Positions 1-6,812 are shown, counted from the first letter of the stretch. The stretch: DNA of 10,849 nt from Desulfuromonadales bacterium (GCA_030614505.1 JAUWTX010000044.1:1-10849), one strand, 5' to 3'. Notes: generated by a model from the sequence alone, not told the origin. Numbers and translations are program-made.

Positions 1-125
1 CATGAGGGTTTTGTGGGGTGAAACATCAATGGGTCCCTTAGGCTTTCGTCTTTAGTCTCTTGTCTTGATCTTCCGCATGGGCACTATTTAACGGTTAAAT
101 GCTGTGAAATGCGTGTAGAATAGCA

Positions 126-153
126 TTGCGTATTTTGAAAATCAAACTATAAT
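126..153 (+). promoter_or_regulatory. Candidate sigma-70 promoter
   Basis: A perfect -10 hexamer TATAAT lies at 148-153, with a weak -35 TTGCGT at 126-131 and a 16-bp spacer. Transcription would begin near 160 and run into the folded segment and hairpin between 182 and 300. The -35 matches consensus at only three positions, so the call rests mainly on the -10 box. Confidence 0.35.
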
Positions 154-181
154 GCTCCTATTTGCTTTGAGGGGAACATAG

Positions 182-300
182 CTTCTGGTGTTAACCGTAA
201 TCCGTGAGGATTTAAGGCAGAAGTGGCAATCAGTAGCGCCTTTTGCAACACCCCGTCCAAAGTCTTTTTCTGTCATTTGCCGGTCATTTACCGGCCTTTT
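182..300 (+). ncRNA. Possible structured RNA or leader ending in a terminator-like hairpin
   Basis: Compatible stems can be drawn by eye. GGTGTT (187-192) pairs with AACACC (247-252) and encloses two arms. The first is AATCC (199-203) with GGATT (208-212), closing on a GTGA tetraloop of the GNRA type. The second is AAGGC (214-218) with GCCTT (238-242). CTTCT (182-186) can also pair with AGAAG (219-223) in the loop of the second arm, which would make a pseudoknot. GCCGGT-CATTT-ACCGGC (279-295) followed by CTTTT resembles an intrinsic terminator. I do not recognise a known riboswitch or RNA family. Short stems arise by chance, so this is tentative. Confidence 0.25.
272..295. repeat. Tandem 11-bp near-repeat overlapping a 6-bp-arm inverted repeat
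   Basis: GTCATTTGCCG (272-282) is followed directly by GTCATTTACCG (283-293), with one mismatch. Overlapping them is the inverted repeat GCCGGT (279-284) and ACCGGC (290-295) around CATTT. It could be a terminator for a short upstream RNA. Alternatively, being about 180 bp upstream of the expected sigma-54 start, it could be an upstream activator site for an enhancer-binding protein. Confidence 0.45.
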
Positions 301-436
301 GCCAGAAAACAGCACAGTACACTTCTCTCGACTATCCGTTTGTTAATATCAAAACCTGAAAAGAATCTATGTGATTACAAAACCTTAATGGTCTGTGTTG
401 AAACTTTTCTGTACGTTCATTGCCCTCTCTCCCTTA

Positions 437-452
437 TTGGCACGTAGGTTGC
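437..452 (+). promoter_or_regulatory. Sigma-54 (RpoN) promoter upstream of the 73-aa protein
   Basis: The sequence TTGGCACG-TAGG-TTGC matches the sigma-54 consensus TGGCACG-N4-TTGC. The diagnostic GG (439-440) and GC (451-452) are exactly 10 bp apart. Transcription should start near 464, leaving a leader of about 80 nt before the ATG at 543. Such promoters need a bacterial enhancer-binding protein acting from upstream, which the inverted repeat at 279-295 could supply. The match is close and its position before a well-formed gene is right. Confidence 0.7.
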
Positions 453-542
453 GTGTGTATGTAGCCAGGTATTTATCGTTATTTTTTGTGCCTTTGTTTA
501 GGCACAGACTGTTCCATTAAATGTCAACAAAGGAGAGTGCTC

Positions 543-764
543 ATGGTCGAATGTGAATTGCTTGAAACCTGTGGATTTTTCCGGGTGTATAGCGACACCC
601 TTGACATGGCTTGTCGCGGCTTCATCAAGACTTACTGCAAGGGAGAGCGAATGGATGAATGCAAGCGCAAAGAGTATCGTTTACAACATGGTGAACCACC
701 GGTTGATGACATGCTGCCGACCGGGCAGATGATACCGGAATCGTACAAAACGGCCGCTGGTTAA
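543..764 (+). CDS. Small cysteine-rich protein, function unknown (73 aa)
   Basis: The ATG at 543 follows AAGGAGA with good spacing, so I prefer it to the TTG 57 nt upstream. The product has five cysteines at residues 4, 10, 24, 32 and 40, spaced C-x5-C-x13-C-x7-C-x7-C. It has a charged middle segment (around CKGERMDECKRKEYR) and a C-terminal stretch rich in Pro, Asp and Met. It has no signal peptide or membrane segment, so it is probably cytoplasmic. From memory, similar short proteins with a YC-G-C motif occur in Geobacter-type bacteria and sometimes sit near or within signalling proteins, but I cannot name a characterised family. Possible roles are metal binding or redox sensing. It appears to be a single-gene unit between a sigma-54 promoter and a hairpin terminator. 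Confidence 0.8.
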   Translation: MVECELLETCGFFRVYSDTLDMACRGFIKTYCKGERMDECKRKEYRLQHGEPPVDDMLPTGQMIPESYKTAAG

Positions 765-1088
765 CGGTAAAGCCTAAAGTACACTCCGGTTTTCACAGAT
801 GCCCTTATACAGATTCAATCCACGCAGCTTGCTGTGCGAGGTGTCCCTTGTGTCTCCTGTAGAATAAATACCCCGTGGCTTGTGCTATGGGGTATTTCAT
901 TATCATGGATTGAAATCCTCGAAAACCACCACATTTTTTGCTCTTTGGCAAATCTCTTCTCCACTATGAACTCACTGATTCGGGTATACTCACTATAGAA
1001 TTGATTGGTTCTCTGGATTGTCTGGACTTGCGTTCCCTGTTGCAGTAGAAGCAATCGCTACCACTTATCGAATCGAAAGGATTTCTTC
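765..1088. other. Intergenic region between the cysteine-rich gene and guaC
   Basis: This 324-bp stretch holds the hairpin terminator at 866-897 and a 12-bp palindrome GGATT-GA-AATCC at 907-918, which may be an operator. A -10-like TATACT at 985-990 has no convincing -35 partner, so the guaC promoter is not clearly identified. No coding sequence is supported. Confidence 0.5.
866..897 (+). terminator. Strong 14-bp hairpin, probable terminator
   Basis: Positions 866-879 pair with 884-897 over 14 bp, including two G-U pairs, around a four-base TTGT loop. The 3' arm ends GGGGTATTT and is followed by CATTA, so the U-rich part lies mostly inside the stem. It sits 102 nt after the stop of the cysteine-rich gene and ahead of guaC, and would insulate the two. 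The near symmetry could allow termination in both directions. Confidence 0.6.
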
Positions 1089-2129
1089 ATGCGCGTCGAA
1101 ACTGACATGAAACTGGGTTTCAAAGATGTATTGATCCGACCCAAGCGTTCGACCCTGAAAAGCCGTGCCCTGGTTGAACTGGACCGGACATTTACTTTTC
1201 TGCACAGCAAGCGGCAATGGAGCGGAGTGCCGATTATCGCTGCTAATATGGATACCATCGGCACCTTCGAGGTTGCCGAAGTGCTGGCCGAGCACCGCAT
1301 GCTCTGTGCCATTCACAAGCACTATAGCCTCGAGGACTGGAAGGCCTTCGTTGACCGGCCGAAGGTCGATGATATCTTCGAGCGAATCATGGTCAGTACC
1401 GGGGTGGCGGATGAGGACTTTAACAAGTTATCCCAGGTTCTCACCCAACACCCGGAACTGCTGTTCATCTGTATTGATGTTGCTAACGGTTATGCCGAAT
1501 CATTCGTCGAATATGTTGGCAAGGTACGCGATGCTTTCCCTGATAAGACAATCATCGCCGGCAACGTGGTCACCGGAGAAATGGTGGAAGAGCTGCTCCT
1601 ATCCGGCGCCGATATTGTCAAGGTCGGCATCGGTCCCGGTTCAGTTTGCACTACCCGGGTCAAGACCGGGGTCGGCTACCCGCAGCTCTCGGCCGTGATT
1701 GAATGTGCCGATTCTGCCCATGGCCTCGGTGGCCGTATCATTTCCGACGGCGGCTGTATCTGTGCCGGGGACGTGGCCAAAGCTTTCGGCGGTGGAGCAG
1801 ACTTTGTTATGCTCGGCGGCATGTTCGCCGGCCACGATGAAAGCGGTGGGCAACTGGTGGAACGCGACGGCCAGCACTTCAAGCTTTACTACGGCATGAG
1901 TTCCGATACTGCCATGAAAAAGCATGCCGGCATGGTGGCCAACTACCGTGCCTCCGAAGGGAAAACGGTGGAAGTTCCCTACCGTGGCCCCCTCGGGGAG
2001 ACCGTGAGTGACATCCTCGGCGGTATTCGCTCGACCTGTACCTACGTTGGCGCATCGGCCTTACGGGAGTTGACCAAACGGACCACCTTTATCAGGGTCA
2101 TGGAGCAGGAGAACAGGACGTTTGAATGA
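1089..2129 (+). CDS. guaC: GMP reductase
   Basis: GuaC reduces GMP to IMP with NADPH, releasing ammonia, and so returns guanine nucleotides to the common purine pool. The protein follows the E. coli GuaC sequence closely from the start (MR-E-D-KLGFKDVLIRPKRSTLKSR), through AANMDT, to the active-site segment GIGPGSVCTTR with the catalytic cysteine at residue 187. The C-terminal phosphate-binding part (SDGGC, MLGGMFAGH) and the YRG-LG segment are present. At 346 residues it matches the usual length. The ATG at 1089 follows AAAGGA with 7-nt spacing; longer upstream frames lack a ribosome site and family similarity. tmcAL follows on the same strand after 58 nt. I see no purine operator or riboswitch upstream. 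Confidence 0.97.
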   Translation: MRVETDMKLGFKDVLIRPKRSTLKSRALVELDRTFTFLHSKRQWSGVPIIAANMDTIGTFEVAEVLAEHRMLCAIHKHYSLEDWKAFVDRPKVDDIFERIMVSTGVADEDFNKLSQVLTQHPELLFICIDVANGYAESFVEYVGKVRDAFPDKTIIAGNVVTGEMVEELLLSGADIVKVGIGPGSVCTTRVKTGVGYPQLSAVIECADSAHGLGGRIISDGGCICAGDVAKAFGGGADFVMLGGMFAGHDESGGQLVERDGQHFKLYYGMSSDTAMKKHAGMVANYRASEGKTVEVPYRGPLGETVSDILGGIRSTCTYVGASALRELTKRTTFIRVMEQENRTFE

Positions 2130-2141
2130 ATGGGGAAAGAT

Positions 2142-2155
2142 AGCTGTAAGCTGTA
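2142..2155. repeat. Two tandem copies of the heptamer AGCTGTA
   Basis: AGCTGTA occurs twice back to back, followed by a partial third copy (AG), in the short gap between guaC and tmcAL. It is a small slippage-type repeat with no evident function. Confidence 0.6.
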
Positions 2156-2187
2156 AGAAATTTTGAAACTGAAAGTCGAGTTGTTCT

Positions 2188-3432
2188 GTGCGTACAGTTG
2201 GCCTGATCACTGAATATAATCCGTTCCATAACGGACACCTGCATCACTTGCAGGAAAGTCTGCGATGCACTGGTGCCGATGCCAGCGTTGCTGTTATGAG
2301 CGGACATTTCCTACAGCGTGGCGAGCCGGCATTGGTCGACAAGTGGGTGCGCACCGAAATGGCTCTCACTGCCGGGGTGGATCTGGTGCTGGAACTGCCA
2401 TTCCCCTTCGCCTGTAACAGTGCACCTCATTTTGCCATGGGTGCTGTACAAACTCTCAACGCCCTCGGAGTTGTCGATACGCTATGTTTCGGCAGTGAAT
2501 CCGGAGAAGTAGCTCCCTTGCAAGAGATTGCGCGGCTCCTGGTTGACCGGTCTGATGCAATTGAGGAGGGGACGCGCAAACGTTTGCGACACGGGGCCAG
2601 CTATCCCGTGGCGCGGGCTGAGGTCATATCAGAATTGGCCCCGGGTCTATCCTCTAAGCTGATAGCGTCGCCCAATAATATCCTGGGTATCGAATATCTG
2701 CGGGCTTTGCAAACGACATCCAGCTCGATACAAGCCTTCACAATTCCACGGCTTGGTGCTGGCTATCACAGTACCGATGTTACAGGCCACATTGCTAGTG
2801 CTACCGGTATTCGTAAACTGGTTTCCGAAGGTAGCAAGATCGATCATCTCTTGCCTGATGTCTGTCGTAAGATATTGAAAGAAGCCCTTGATGAGGGAAG
2901 ATCTCTTGATTATGGTCGGCTCTTTACCTCTTTGCAGACCTTTCTGCTCCAAGAGGTAGAGAATCTGAACGGGGTTTATCAAGTGGCAGACGGTTTGGAA
3001 CAACGATTGGTTGATGCGGCTATGACATCGGCAAGTTATGCCGAGTTAGCTGACACCATCAAGTCACGACATTGGACCTTGACGCGTATCCAGCGAATAT
3101 TGAGTTATGTGTTGTTGCAGGCTACCAATGATGAGATGCGTGACTTCTTGCAGCAAGGGCCGATGTATCTGCGTTTGTTGGGTGCCACTGAAAAAGGGCG
3201 GGGGGTGTTGGCCAGGGCACGCGCCAAAAGGACTTTGCCAATGATCTCCGACCCGTCCAGGGCGAAAGCCACTTTGCGACGATTTTACAGAGACAGACCT
3301 GAATTATATCGTCTTGCAGAACGGATGCTCGATTGTGATCTGCGGGCGACTCGAATTTATGGTTTGTTGCAGGCGACTCAACAAAAAGTTCATCGCAACC
3401 AGGATTTTTTTCAGGAGGTTCGGTTTGTTTAG
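2188..3432 (+). CDS. tmcAL: tRNA(Met) cytidine acetate ligase TmcAL
   Basis: TmcAL activates acetate with ATP and acetylates the wobble cytidine (ac4C34) of elongator tRNA-Met, helping decode AUG and avoid AUA. The 414-residue protein matches the YlbM/UPF0348 family in length and order. The N-terminal nucleotidyltransferase motif EYNPFHNGH (residues 9-17) has the HxGH signature. It is followed by VMSGHFLQRGEPALVDKW, ELPFPFACNSA, SPNNILGIEYL and the later SATGIRKLV segment. The start is GTG at 2188, since family similarity begins at that codon. No clear Shine-Dalgarno sequence precedes it, so translation may be weak or depend on guaC 58 nt upstream. The gene converges on rmuC across a 101-bp gap. 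Confidence 0.93.
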   Translation: MRTVGLITEYNPFHNGHLHHLQESLRCTGADASVAVMSGHFLQRGEPALVDKWVRTEMALTAGVDLVLELPFPFACNSAPHFAMGAVQTLNALGVVDTLCFGSESGEVAPLQEIARLLVDRSDAIEEGTRKRLRHGASYPVARAEVISELAPGLSSKLIASPNNILGIEYLRALQTTSSSIQAFTIPRLGAGYHSTDVTGHIASATGIRKLVSEGSKIDHLLPDVCRKILKEALDEGRSLDYGRLFTSLQTFLLQEVENLNGVYQVADGLEQRLVDAAMTSASYAELADTIKSRHWTLTRIQRILSYVLLQATNDEMRDFLQQGPMYLRLLGATEKGRGVLARARAKRTLPMISDPSRAKATLRRFYRDRPELYRLAERMLDCDLRATRIYGLLQATQQKVHRNQDFFQEVRFV

Positions 3433-3484
3433 GTTGATTAGGTCCACCTGAGAAAGGCGCTTAGTTTGTTAGAAATTGTTGGAT

Positions 3485-3523
3485 ACTCTGTGGGGGGTGG
3501 TTTTAAGATCCTCCTGGCAGAGT
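3485..3523. terminator. Possible terminator between convergent tmcAL and rmuC
   Basis: ACTCTG (3485-3490) is complementary to CAGAGT (3518-3523), and a G-run inside can pair with CCTCC at 3510-3514 with one wobble. The + strand 3' side continues TCTTCCTGT, only weakly U-rich. The position in a convergent gap suits a terminator, but the structure is imperfect. Confidence 0.3.
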
Positions 3524-3533
3524 TCTTCCTGTA

Positions 3534-4937
3534 TCAAGTTTCCCCAGACTCAACTCCCTCCTGCTCAACAAGAAGTGTGTCAAGAGACGCTTTATGAAGA
3601 ACCGAATCCGGTAATTGCTTGCGGCTTTTAACGCCGAGCTCGATGAGTGTCTGTGCCCTGGAGATGAGGTTGCCCTTACCGCTGGCCAACTTGTTGTGGG
3701 CACCCTCATAGGCTTTCCTGGTATTGTCAATCTGATCGCCAACCTTCTCCAGATCAGTTACAAAACCGACAAATTTGTCATACAGTTTACCTGCTTTTTC
3801 GGCAATTTCCAGAGCGTTTTTGTTCTGATATTCGTAGCGCCAGATGTTCTGGATAGTTCGCAAGGTCACCAGCAGGGTTGAAGGGCTGACGATCATAATA
3901 TTCTGGTCAAAGGCCTTGCGGAAAATTTCGTTGTCCTTGTCGATCGCCAGCATGAAGGCACTTTCTATCGGAACAAACATCAGGACAAAATCAAGGCTTT
4001 TGACCCCTGGCAGTTCGTCGTATTTCTTTGATTCCAGTCCCTTCAGGTGAGCATTGATTGATGCCAGGTGCTCCTTGCCGGCTTGATCCCGCTCGTCATC
4101 ATCATCTGCTCGTACATATTTTTCATAAGCGACCAGGGAAACTTTCGAGTCGATGACGATGTCTTTCTCTTCCGGAAGATGAACAACGACATCAGGTTTT
4201 AGTAACTTGCCCTCTGCATCTCTGAAGCCACCCTGCGAATCGTATTCGATCCCTTTGCGCAGGCCGGATTCCTCGAGAATGCGCTCAAGAATTATTTCTC
4301 CCCAGATACCTTGTGTTTTGGTGTCTCCTTTGAGGGCCTTAGTCAGGTTCTCGGCATCTTCCCCGATCTTCTGGTTCAATTCCTGAAGTCGTTGCACCTC
4401 TTTGATCAATGAGTGCCGCTCCTTACCTTCTGTGGCGTAGACTTCGTTAACCCTTTTTTCAAACGCGGTGATTTTTTCCTTGAAAGGCGTCAAGATTGAG
4501 TCGAGGTTGGTTTTACTCTGGTCGGCAAATACCCTGGTTTTTTCATCAAAGATCCGGTTGGCCAGGTTCTCAAACTGGGTCTGTAGTTCCTTTTTGGCAT
4601 CATTCAAGGTTTGCAGGTTCTCTTTAGAGCGGCGGACTTCTTCCTTCAACTCTGTTGCCAACTTTGTGTTGTCACGCTCAAGTTCAGTCTTGTCCTGAAT
4701 CAATGTCTCCCGTTCATTGGTCTTGGTCTTCAATTCTTGTAGTTGTCGATGCAGTTGCCCTTCGCGACTGGCCAGGCGCTCTTCCAGGGTAGCAAGATTG
4801 GTAGCGAGTTCCTGTCTGCCTGCTACGCGTGCTGCTTCAACACGATTTTTAACCAGCAGAATGGCTGGGAAGAGTCCCAGGACAAAGCCGATGAGCAGAG
4901 CGGCGACAAGCCAGAGAAGGTCGGGCGAGGCGGGCAT
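3534..4937 (-). CDS. rmuC: DNA recombination protein RmuC
   Basis: RmuC is a membrane-anchored, coiled-coil protein with a nuclease-like core; in E. coli it limits recombination at short inverted repeats. Here a single membrane segment (about residues 7-29) is followed by a long heptad-rich coiled coil (about 33-200). The conserved core begins KGDTKTQGIWGE (204-213) and contains the PD-(D/E)xK-like elements PDVVV (248-252) and IDSKVS (262-267). The ATG at 4937 is chosen because GGAG lies 6 nt upstream. An in-frame ATG 12 nt earlier and a TTG at 4973 lack ribosome sites. The resulting 467 residues are close to the E. coli length. It may be co-transcribed with the zinc-ribbon gene 175 bp upstream. 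Its precise biochemical activity is not settled. Confidence 0.93.
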   Translation of the reverse strand: MPASPDLLWLVAALLIGFVLGLFPAILLVKNRVEAARVAGRQELATNLATLEERLASREGQLHRQLQELKTKTNERETLIQDKTELERDNTKLATELKEEVRRSKENLQTLNDAKKELQTQFENLANRIFDEKTRVFADQSKTNLDSILTPFKEKITAFEKRVNEVYATEGKERHSLIKEVQRLQELNQKIGEDAENLTKALKGDTKTQGIWGEIILERILEESGLRKGIEYDSQGGFRDAEGKLLKPDVVVHLPEEKDIVIDSKVSLVAYEKYVRADDDDERDQAGKEHLASINAHLKGLESKKYDELPGVKSLDFVLMFVPIESAFMLAIDKDNEIFRKAFDQNIMIVSPSTLLVTLRTIQNIWRYEYQNKNALEIAEKAGKLYDKFVGFVTDLEKVGDQIDNTRKAYEGAHNKLASGKGNLISRAQTLIELGVKSRKQLPDSVLHKASLDTLLVEQEGVESGET

Positions 4938-5112
4938 GGCAGACTCCATAAGTGAAAAATGAGCGACAGGCAAAGATAGCAGCCCAGGGAAGAGGCTACA
5001 AGAGGGGCGTGACAGAATAGTTCACAGCGCAACTAGTTCGCAACACAATGGCGTGCATGAACCTGGAGACTGCAAGAGTGGGAACAGTGTCTATCCGGAG
5101 GAATTTTCGGAA

Positions 5113-5307
5113 TTAAGCTGCCTGGGTTGAATCCGTCTGGCAGTATTGGCGCAAATCACTTGAAAAGCGCTCCAGGCCGGCTCTTGTCATGCGGCCAGGC
5201 GTCTGGCAGGTCGTGCAGATCTGGCGATGGCCAGGAGCGTAGTCCTGCAGATCGAGAAGCAGGGTCTGATTGCATTGCGGGCATTCGAAACGAATCTGCA
5301 GAGTCAT
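5113..5307 (-). CDS. Small zinc-ribbon protein, function unknown (64 aa)
   Basis: Two CxxC pairs, C9-P-Q-C12 and C31-T-T-C34, separated by 18 residues, form a typical zinc ribbon at the N-terminus (FECPQC...ICTTC). The remaining 30 residues are polar, with one more cysteine at 56. The ATG at 5307 has GGAG 6 nt upstream; the in-frame ATG at 5319 overlaps that ribosome site and has none of its own. The arrangement ATGGAG-N6-ATG is the same as at the rmuC start. The gene lies between the Dabb gene and rmuC on the same strand. I do not recognise a named family; nucleic-acid or protein binding is possible. Confidence 0.75.
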   Translation of the reverse strand: MTLQIRFECPQCNQTLLLDLQDYAPGHRQICTTCQTPGRMTRAGLERFSSDLRQYCQTDSTQAA

Positions 5308-5380
5308 GGCTAGCTCCATTGTTGGTGGTCGCTAATCTTAGGAGGAGCTAATATGCCAGAGGTTAATATGTTACTGCAAG

Positions 5381-5400
5381 TAAAAAACGCAATTTTTTTA
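5381..5400. terminator. Weak A/T hairpin after the Dabb gene
   Basis: TAAAAAA and TTTTTTA flank a short CGCAAT loop, giving a seven-pair A-U-only stem with U-runs in either direction. It lies 64 nt past the stop of the Dabb gene on the - strand. The absence of G-C pairs makes efficient termination doubtful. Confidence 0.25.
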
Positions 5401-5463
5401 ATTCTACGGGAAAAAGTGTTGGAATTGATGAAATGTCAGGTCCTGTGTACGGCAAAAGGCCCA

Positions 5464-5754
5464 TCAACCCTCGAAATCAACTGCGGCGACACTCGAAGTT
5501 ATGGTTTTGACATGCGCCACGACTTTCTGATGCTCAGGGTGGACCTGGTAGCGTTGCAGTGCGTCAAGATCTGCAAAGCTGGAGACCAGTCCTAGGTCAT
5601 AAGAGCGTTCGGAATGGACCACATCCGCCCCGAAACGAAATTCACGAATATCTTCAATCGATTGTGGCAGGCCACCAAGGCCTTCAGCGAGTTGTTGGAT
5701 TTGAGCTTCCGTCGTTTCCGGTTTGAATTTGAAAAGGACAACGTGTGTAATCAT
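5464..5754 (-). CDS. Dabb (stress-responsive A/B barrel) domain protein
   Basis: This 96-residue protein is a single Dabb domain, a dimeric ferredoxin-like alpha-beta barrel. It opens with the typical strand ITHVVLFKFK, continues with a helix and the segment FGADVVHSERSYDLGLVSSF, and ends with the conserved YQVHPEHQKVVAHVK motif. The family contains stress-induced plant proteins, polyketide cyclases and many bacterial proteins of unknown role, so a substrate cannot be assigned. The ATG at 5754 follows AAAGGAG with 6-nt spacing, an excellent ribosome site. A 10-bp inverted repeat lies just upstream, separating it from the TM2 gene, so it may be transcribed independently. Confidence 0.88.
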   Translation of the reverse strand: MITHVVLFKFKPETTEAQIQQLAEGLGGLPQSIEDIREFRFGADVVHSERSYDLGLVSSFADLDALQRYQVHPEHQKVVAHVKTITSSVAAVDFEG

Positions 5755-5786
5755 CTTCTGCTCCTTTAACCTGGAAACAGCAATTG

Positions 5787-5819
5787 GATCACGAAAGTCT
5801 GCACATCTTTTTCGTGATC
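5787..5819 (-). terminator. Perfect 10-bp inverted repeat between the TM2 and Dabb genes
   Basis: GATCACGAAA (5787-5796) is perfectly complementary to TTTCGTGATC (5810-5819), with a 13-nt loop. It lies 17 nt beyond the TM2 stop and 32 nt before the Dabb ATG. The - strand sequence after it is not U-rich, so it may be a Rho-independent-like terminator of low efficiency, an mRNA-stabilising stem or an operator for the Dabb gene. Confidence 0.45.
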
Positions 5820-5836
5820 AACTGCAGTTTTTAGGT

Positions 5837-6238
5837 TTAATGGTTAATTTGAGATAGTTGTTCGTTAAGAGTCCAGTAATCATAAATATAGCCGATACCG
5901 AATAATCCGCCGGTTGCCAGATACAGGATACCGGTTAGCCACTTGCCCATATACATACGATGCACGCCGAAAAGACCCAGAAAAGTAAGCAGTATCCAGG
6001 TGACATTGTAGTCAATCGGACCTGAAATAAAACGCAGGTCGGCTGTACGGTCCATGCTGGGGATCAGAAACAGATCGATTAACCAGCCAATAAAAAACAA
6101 TCCAAGAGTAAAGAAGTAGATAGTACCGGAGATCGGCCGTCCATAATAGAAACGGTGCGCACCGGTAAAGCCGAACAGCCAGAGAAGATAGCCGATCACG
6201 GGGGTATGGGTATTTTGTTGCATGTTCTCAGATAGCAT
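5837..6238 (-). CDS. Membrane protein with two TM2 domains
   Basis: The 133-residue protein contains two TM2 units, each a pair of membrane helices with a G-HRFY-G turn. The first (about residues 14-60) has GFTGAHRFYYGRPISGTIYFFTLG and the second (about 77-122) has GLFGVHRMYMGKWLTGILYLATGG, both ending in a D-containing segment. They are clearly related and reflect an internal duplication. I recall similar two-unit proteins being common in proteobacteria. Their role is unknown. The start ATG overlaps the upstream stop codon (TGATG), suggesting translational coupling. A second in-frame ATG lies five codons later. Confidence 0.85.
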   Translation of the reverse strand: MLSENMQQNTHTPVIGYLLWLFGFTGAHRFYYGRPISGTIYFFTLGLFFIGWLIDLFLIPSMDRTADLRFISGPIDYNVTWILLTFLGLFGVHRMYMGKWLTGILYLATGGLFGIGYIYDYWTLNEQLSQINH

Positions 6239-6711
6239 CAGCGCGTCGGTGTCAGATCAAAGGCATCCAGGATGGTGCGGGTTGCCGTATTGAGCAAGAT
6301 AATCTTGTCTTCAACCCGGAGGATTTCTGAGCCGACCGGTTGCTGAGGCAGTCGTCGCAAAAGAATATCGGACAGGCTCTCTCCCTGACGATAAACATGG
6401 TAGTCGAGGCTTTGTCCTGGGGCGACTTTTTTCTGCCAGCCTGGAGGGAGAGCTTTTCCGCGTGCCACCTTCTTTTGCAGACCCGGAGGGAGGTTCTTGT
6501 AACTTTTTTGTGATGTCTTACGGTTTTTTCCCAGCAAGTCGGCACGAATCAGGTTGCGCTCAGCTGGAGAAAAAGCCTCCCTCCAGTTAACATCGACCTG
6601 TTCCTTGGCAACTTCTCGTGATGTCTCATGTTTCTTTGCTTTATTGGACTTCGCTTGAACCGGCATTGTGACGGCCAACGCAACAACGATCAGAATAGCT
6701 ATGCGCAACAT
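6238..6711 (-). CDS. Secreted CigR/RcnB-like protein
   Basis: The product has 157 residues with a clear signal peptide (MLRIAILIVVALAVTMPVQA, cleavage probably after A20), so it should reach the periplasm. A basic, polar segment follows. Two near-identical units then occur 14 residues apart: LPPGLQKKVARGK (74-86) and LPPGWQKKVAPGQ (88-100). This LPPG-KK-RG pattern is the mark of the RcnB/CigR family. The C-terminus (PVGSEILRVEDKIILLNTATRTILDAF) also fits the CigR type. CigR is described as an anti-virulence regulator in Salmonella, and RcnB modulates nickel/cobalt export in E. coli; neither role can be assumed here. The ATG at 6711 follows GGAGAG. It is the first gene of a coupled pair with the TM2 protein. 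Confidence 0.78.
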   Translation of the reverse strand: MLRIAILIVVALAVTMPVQAKSNKAKKHETSREVAKEQVDVNWREAFSPAERNLIRADLLGKNRKTSQKSYKNLPPGLQKKVARGKALPPGWQKKVAPGQSLDYHVYRQGESLSDILLRRLPQQPVGSEILRVEDKIILLNTATRTILDAFDLTPTR

Positions 6712-6774
6712 GATGAACTCTCCATTTCATGAGTGTAAGGTTAGGTAAAGGAAATGAAAGATAATGGCCTCACT

Positions 6775-6803
6775 CTAATACATTTTATTGGTCTTGTCAT
6801 CAA
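6775..6803 (-). promoter_or_regulatory. Candidate sigma-70 promoter for the CigR-like/TM2 pair
   Basis: On the - strand, TTGATG (6803-6798) and TATTAG (6780-6775) are separated by exactly 17 bp. Each matches consensus at four of six positions. Transcription would start near 6768, about 57 nt before the ATG at 6711. Confidence 0.45.
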
Positions 6804-6812
6804 TCTCGGGAA

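Larger units (their letters stand above)
1..542. other. Long non-coding region upstream of the cysteine-rich small gene
   Basis: No open frame here has both a ribosome binding site and a recognisable protein. The region holds a 15-bp palindrome (ATTTAA-CGG-TTAAAT, 86-100), a TATAAT box at 148-153, several complementary segments between 182 and 252, a GC-rich inverted repeat at 279-295 and a sigma-54 promoter at 437-452, each listed separately. A short hairpin, GTGCCT (488-493) with AGGCAC (500-505), lies in the leader just upstream of the 543 gene. Positions 1-85 show nothing I can name. Confidence 0.6.

Noticed and set aside
187..252. A possible tRNA in the folded upstream segment
   Set aside because: The closing stem is only 6 bp and there is no TTCGA-type T-loop, D-arm or anticodon arm of the right size.
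223..447. A 74-codon + strand frame starting with GTG
   Set aside because: It has no ribosome site, the composition is unlike a folded protein, and it ends within the sigma-54 promoter.
815..1054. A 79-codon - strand frame opposite the guaC upstream region
   Set aside because: It starts with TTG, has no ribosome site and runs through the hairpin terminator.
1641..1925. A 94-codon - strand frame inside guaC
   Set aside because: It is an antisense shadow of the guaC catalytic region.
4468..4962. Several + strand frames opposite rmuC
   Set aside because: They are antisense shadows of a strongly supported gene and lack ribosome sites or family similarity.
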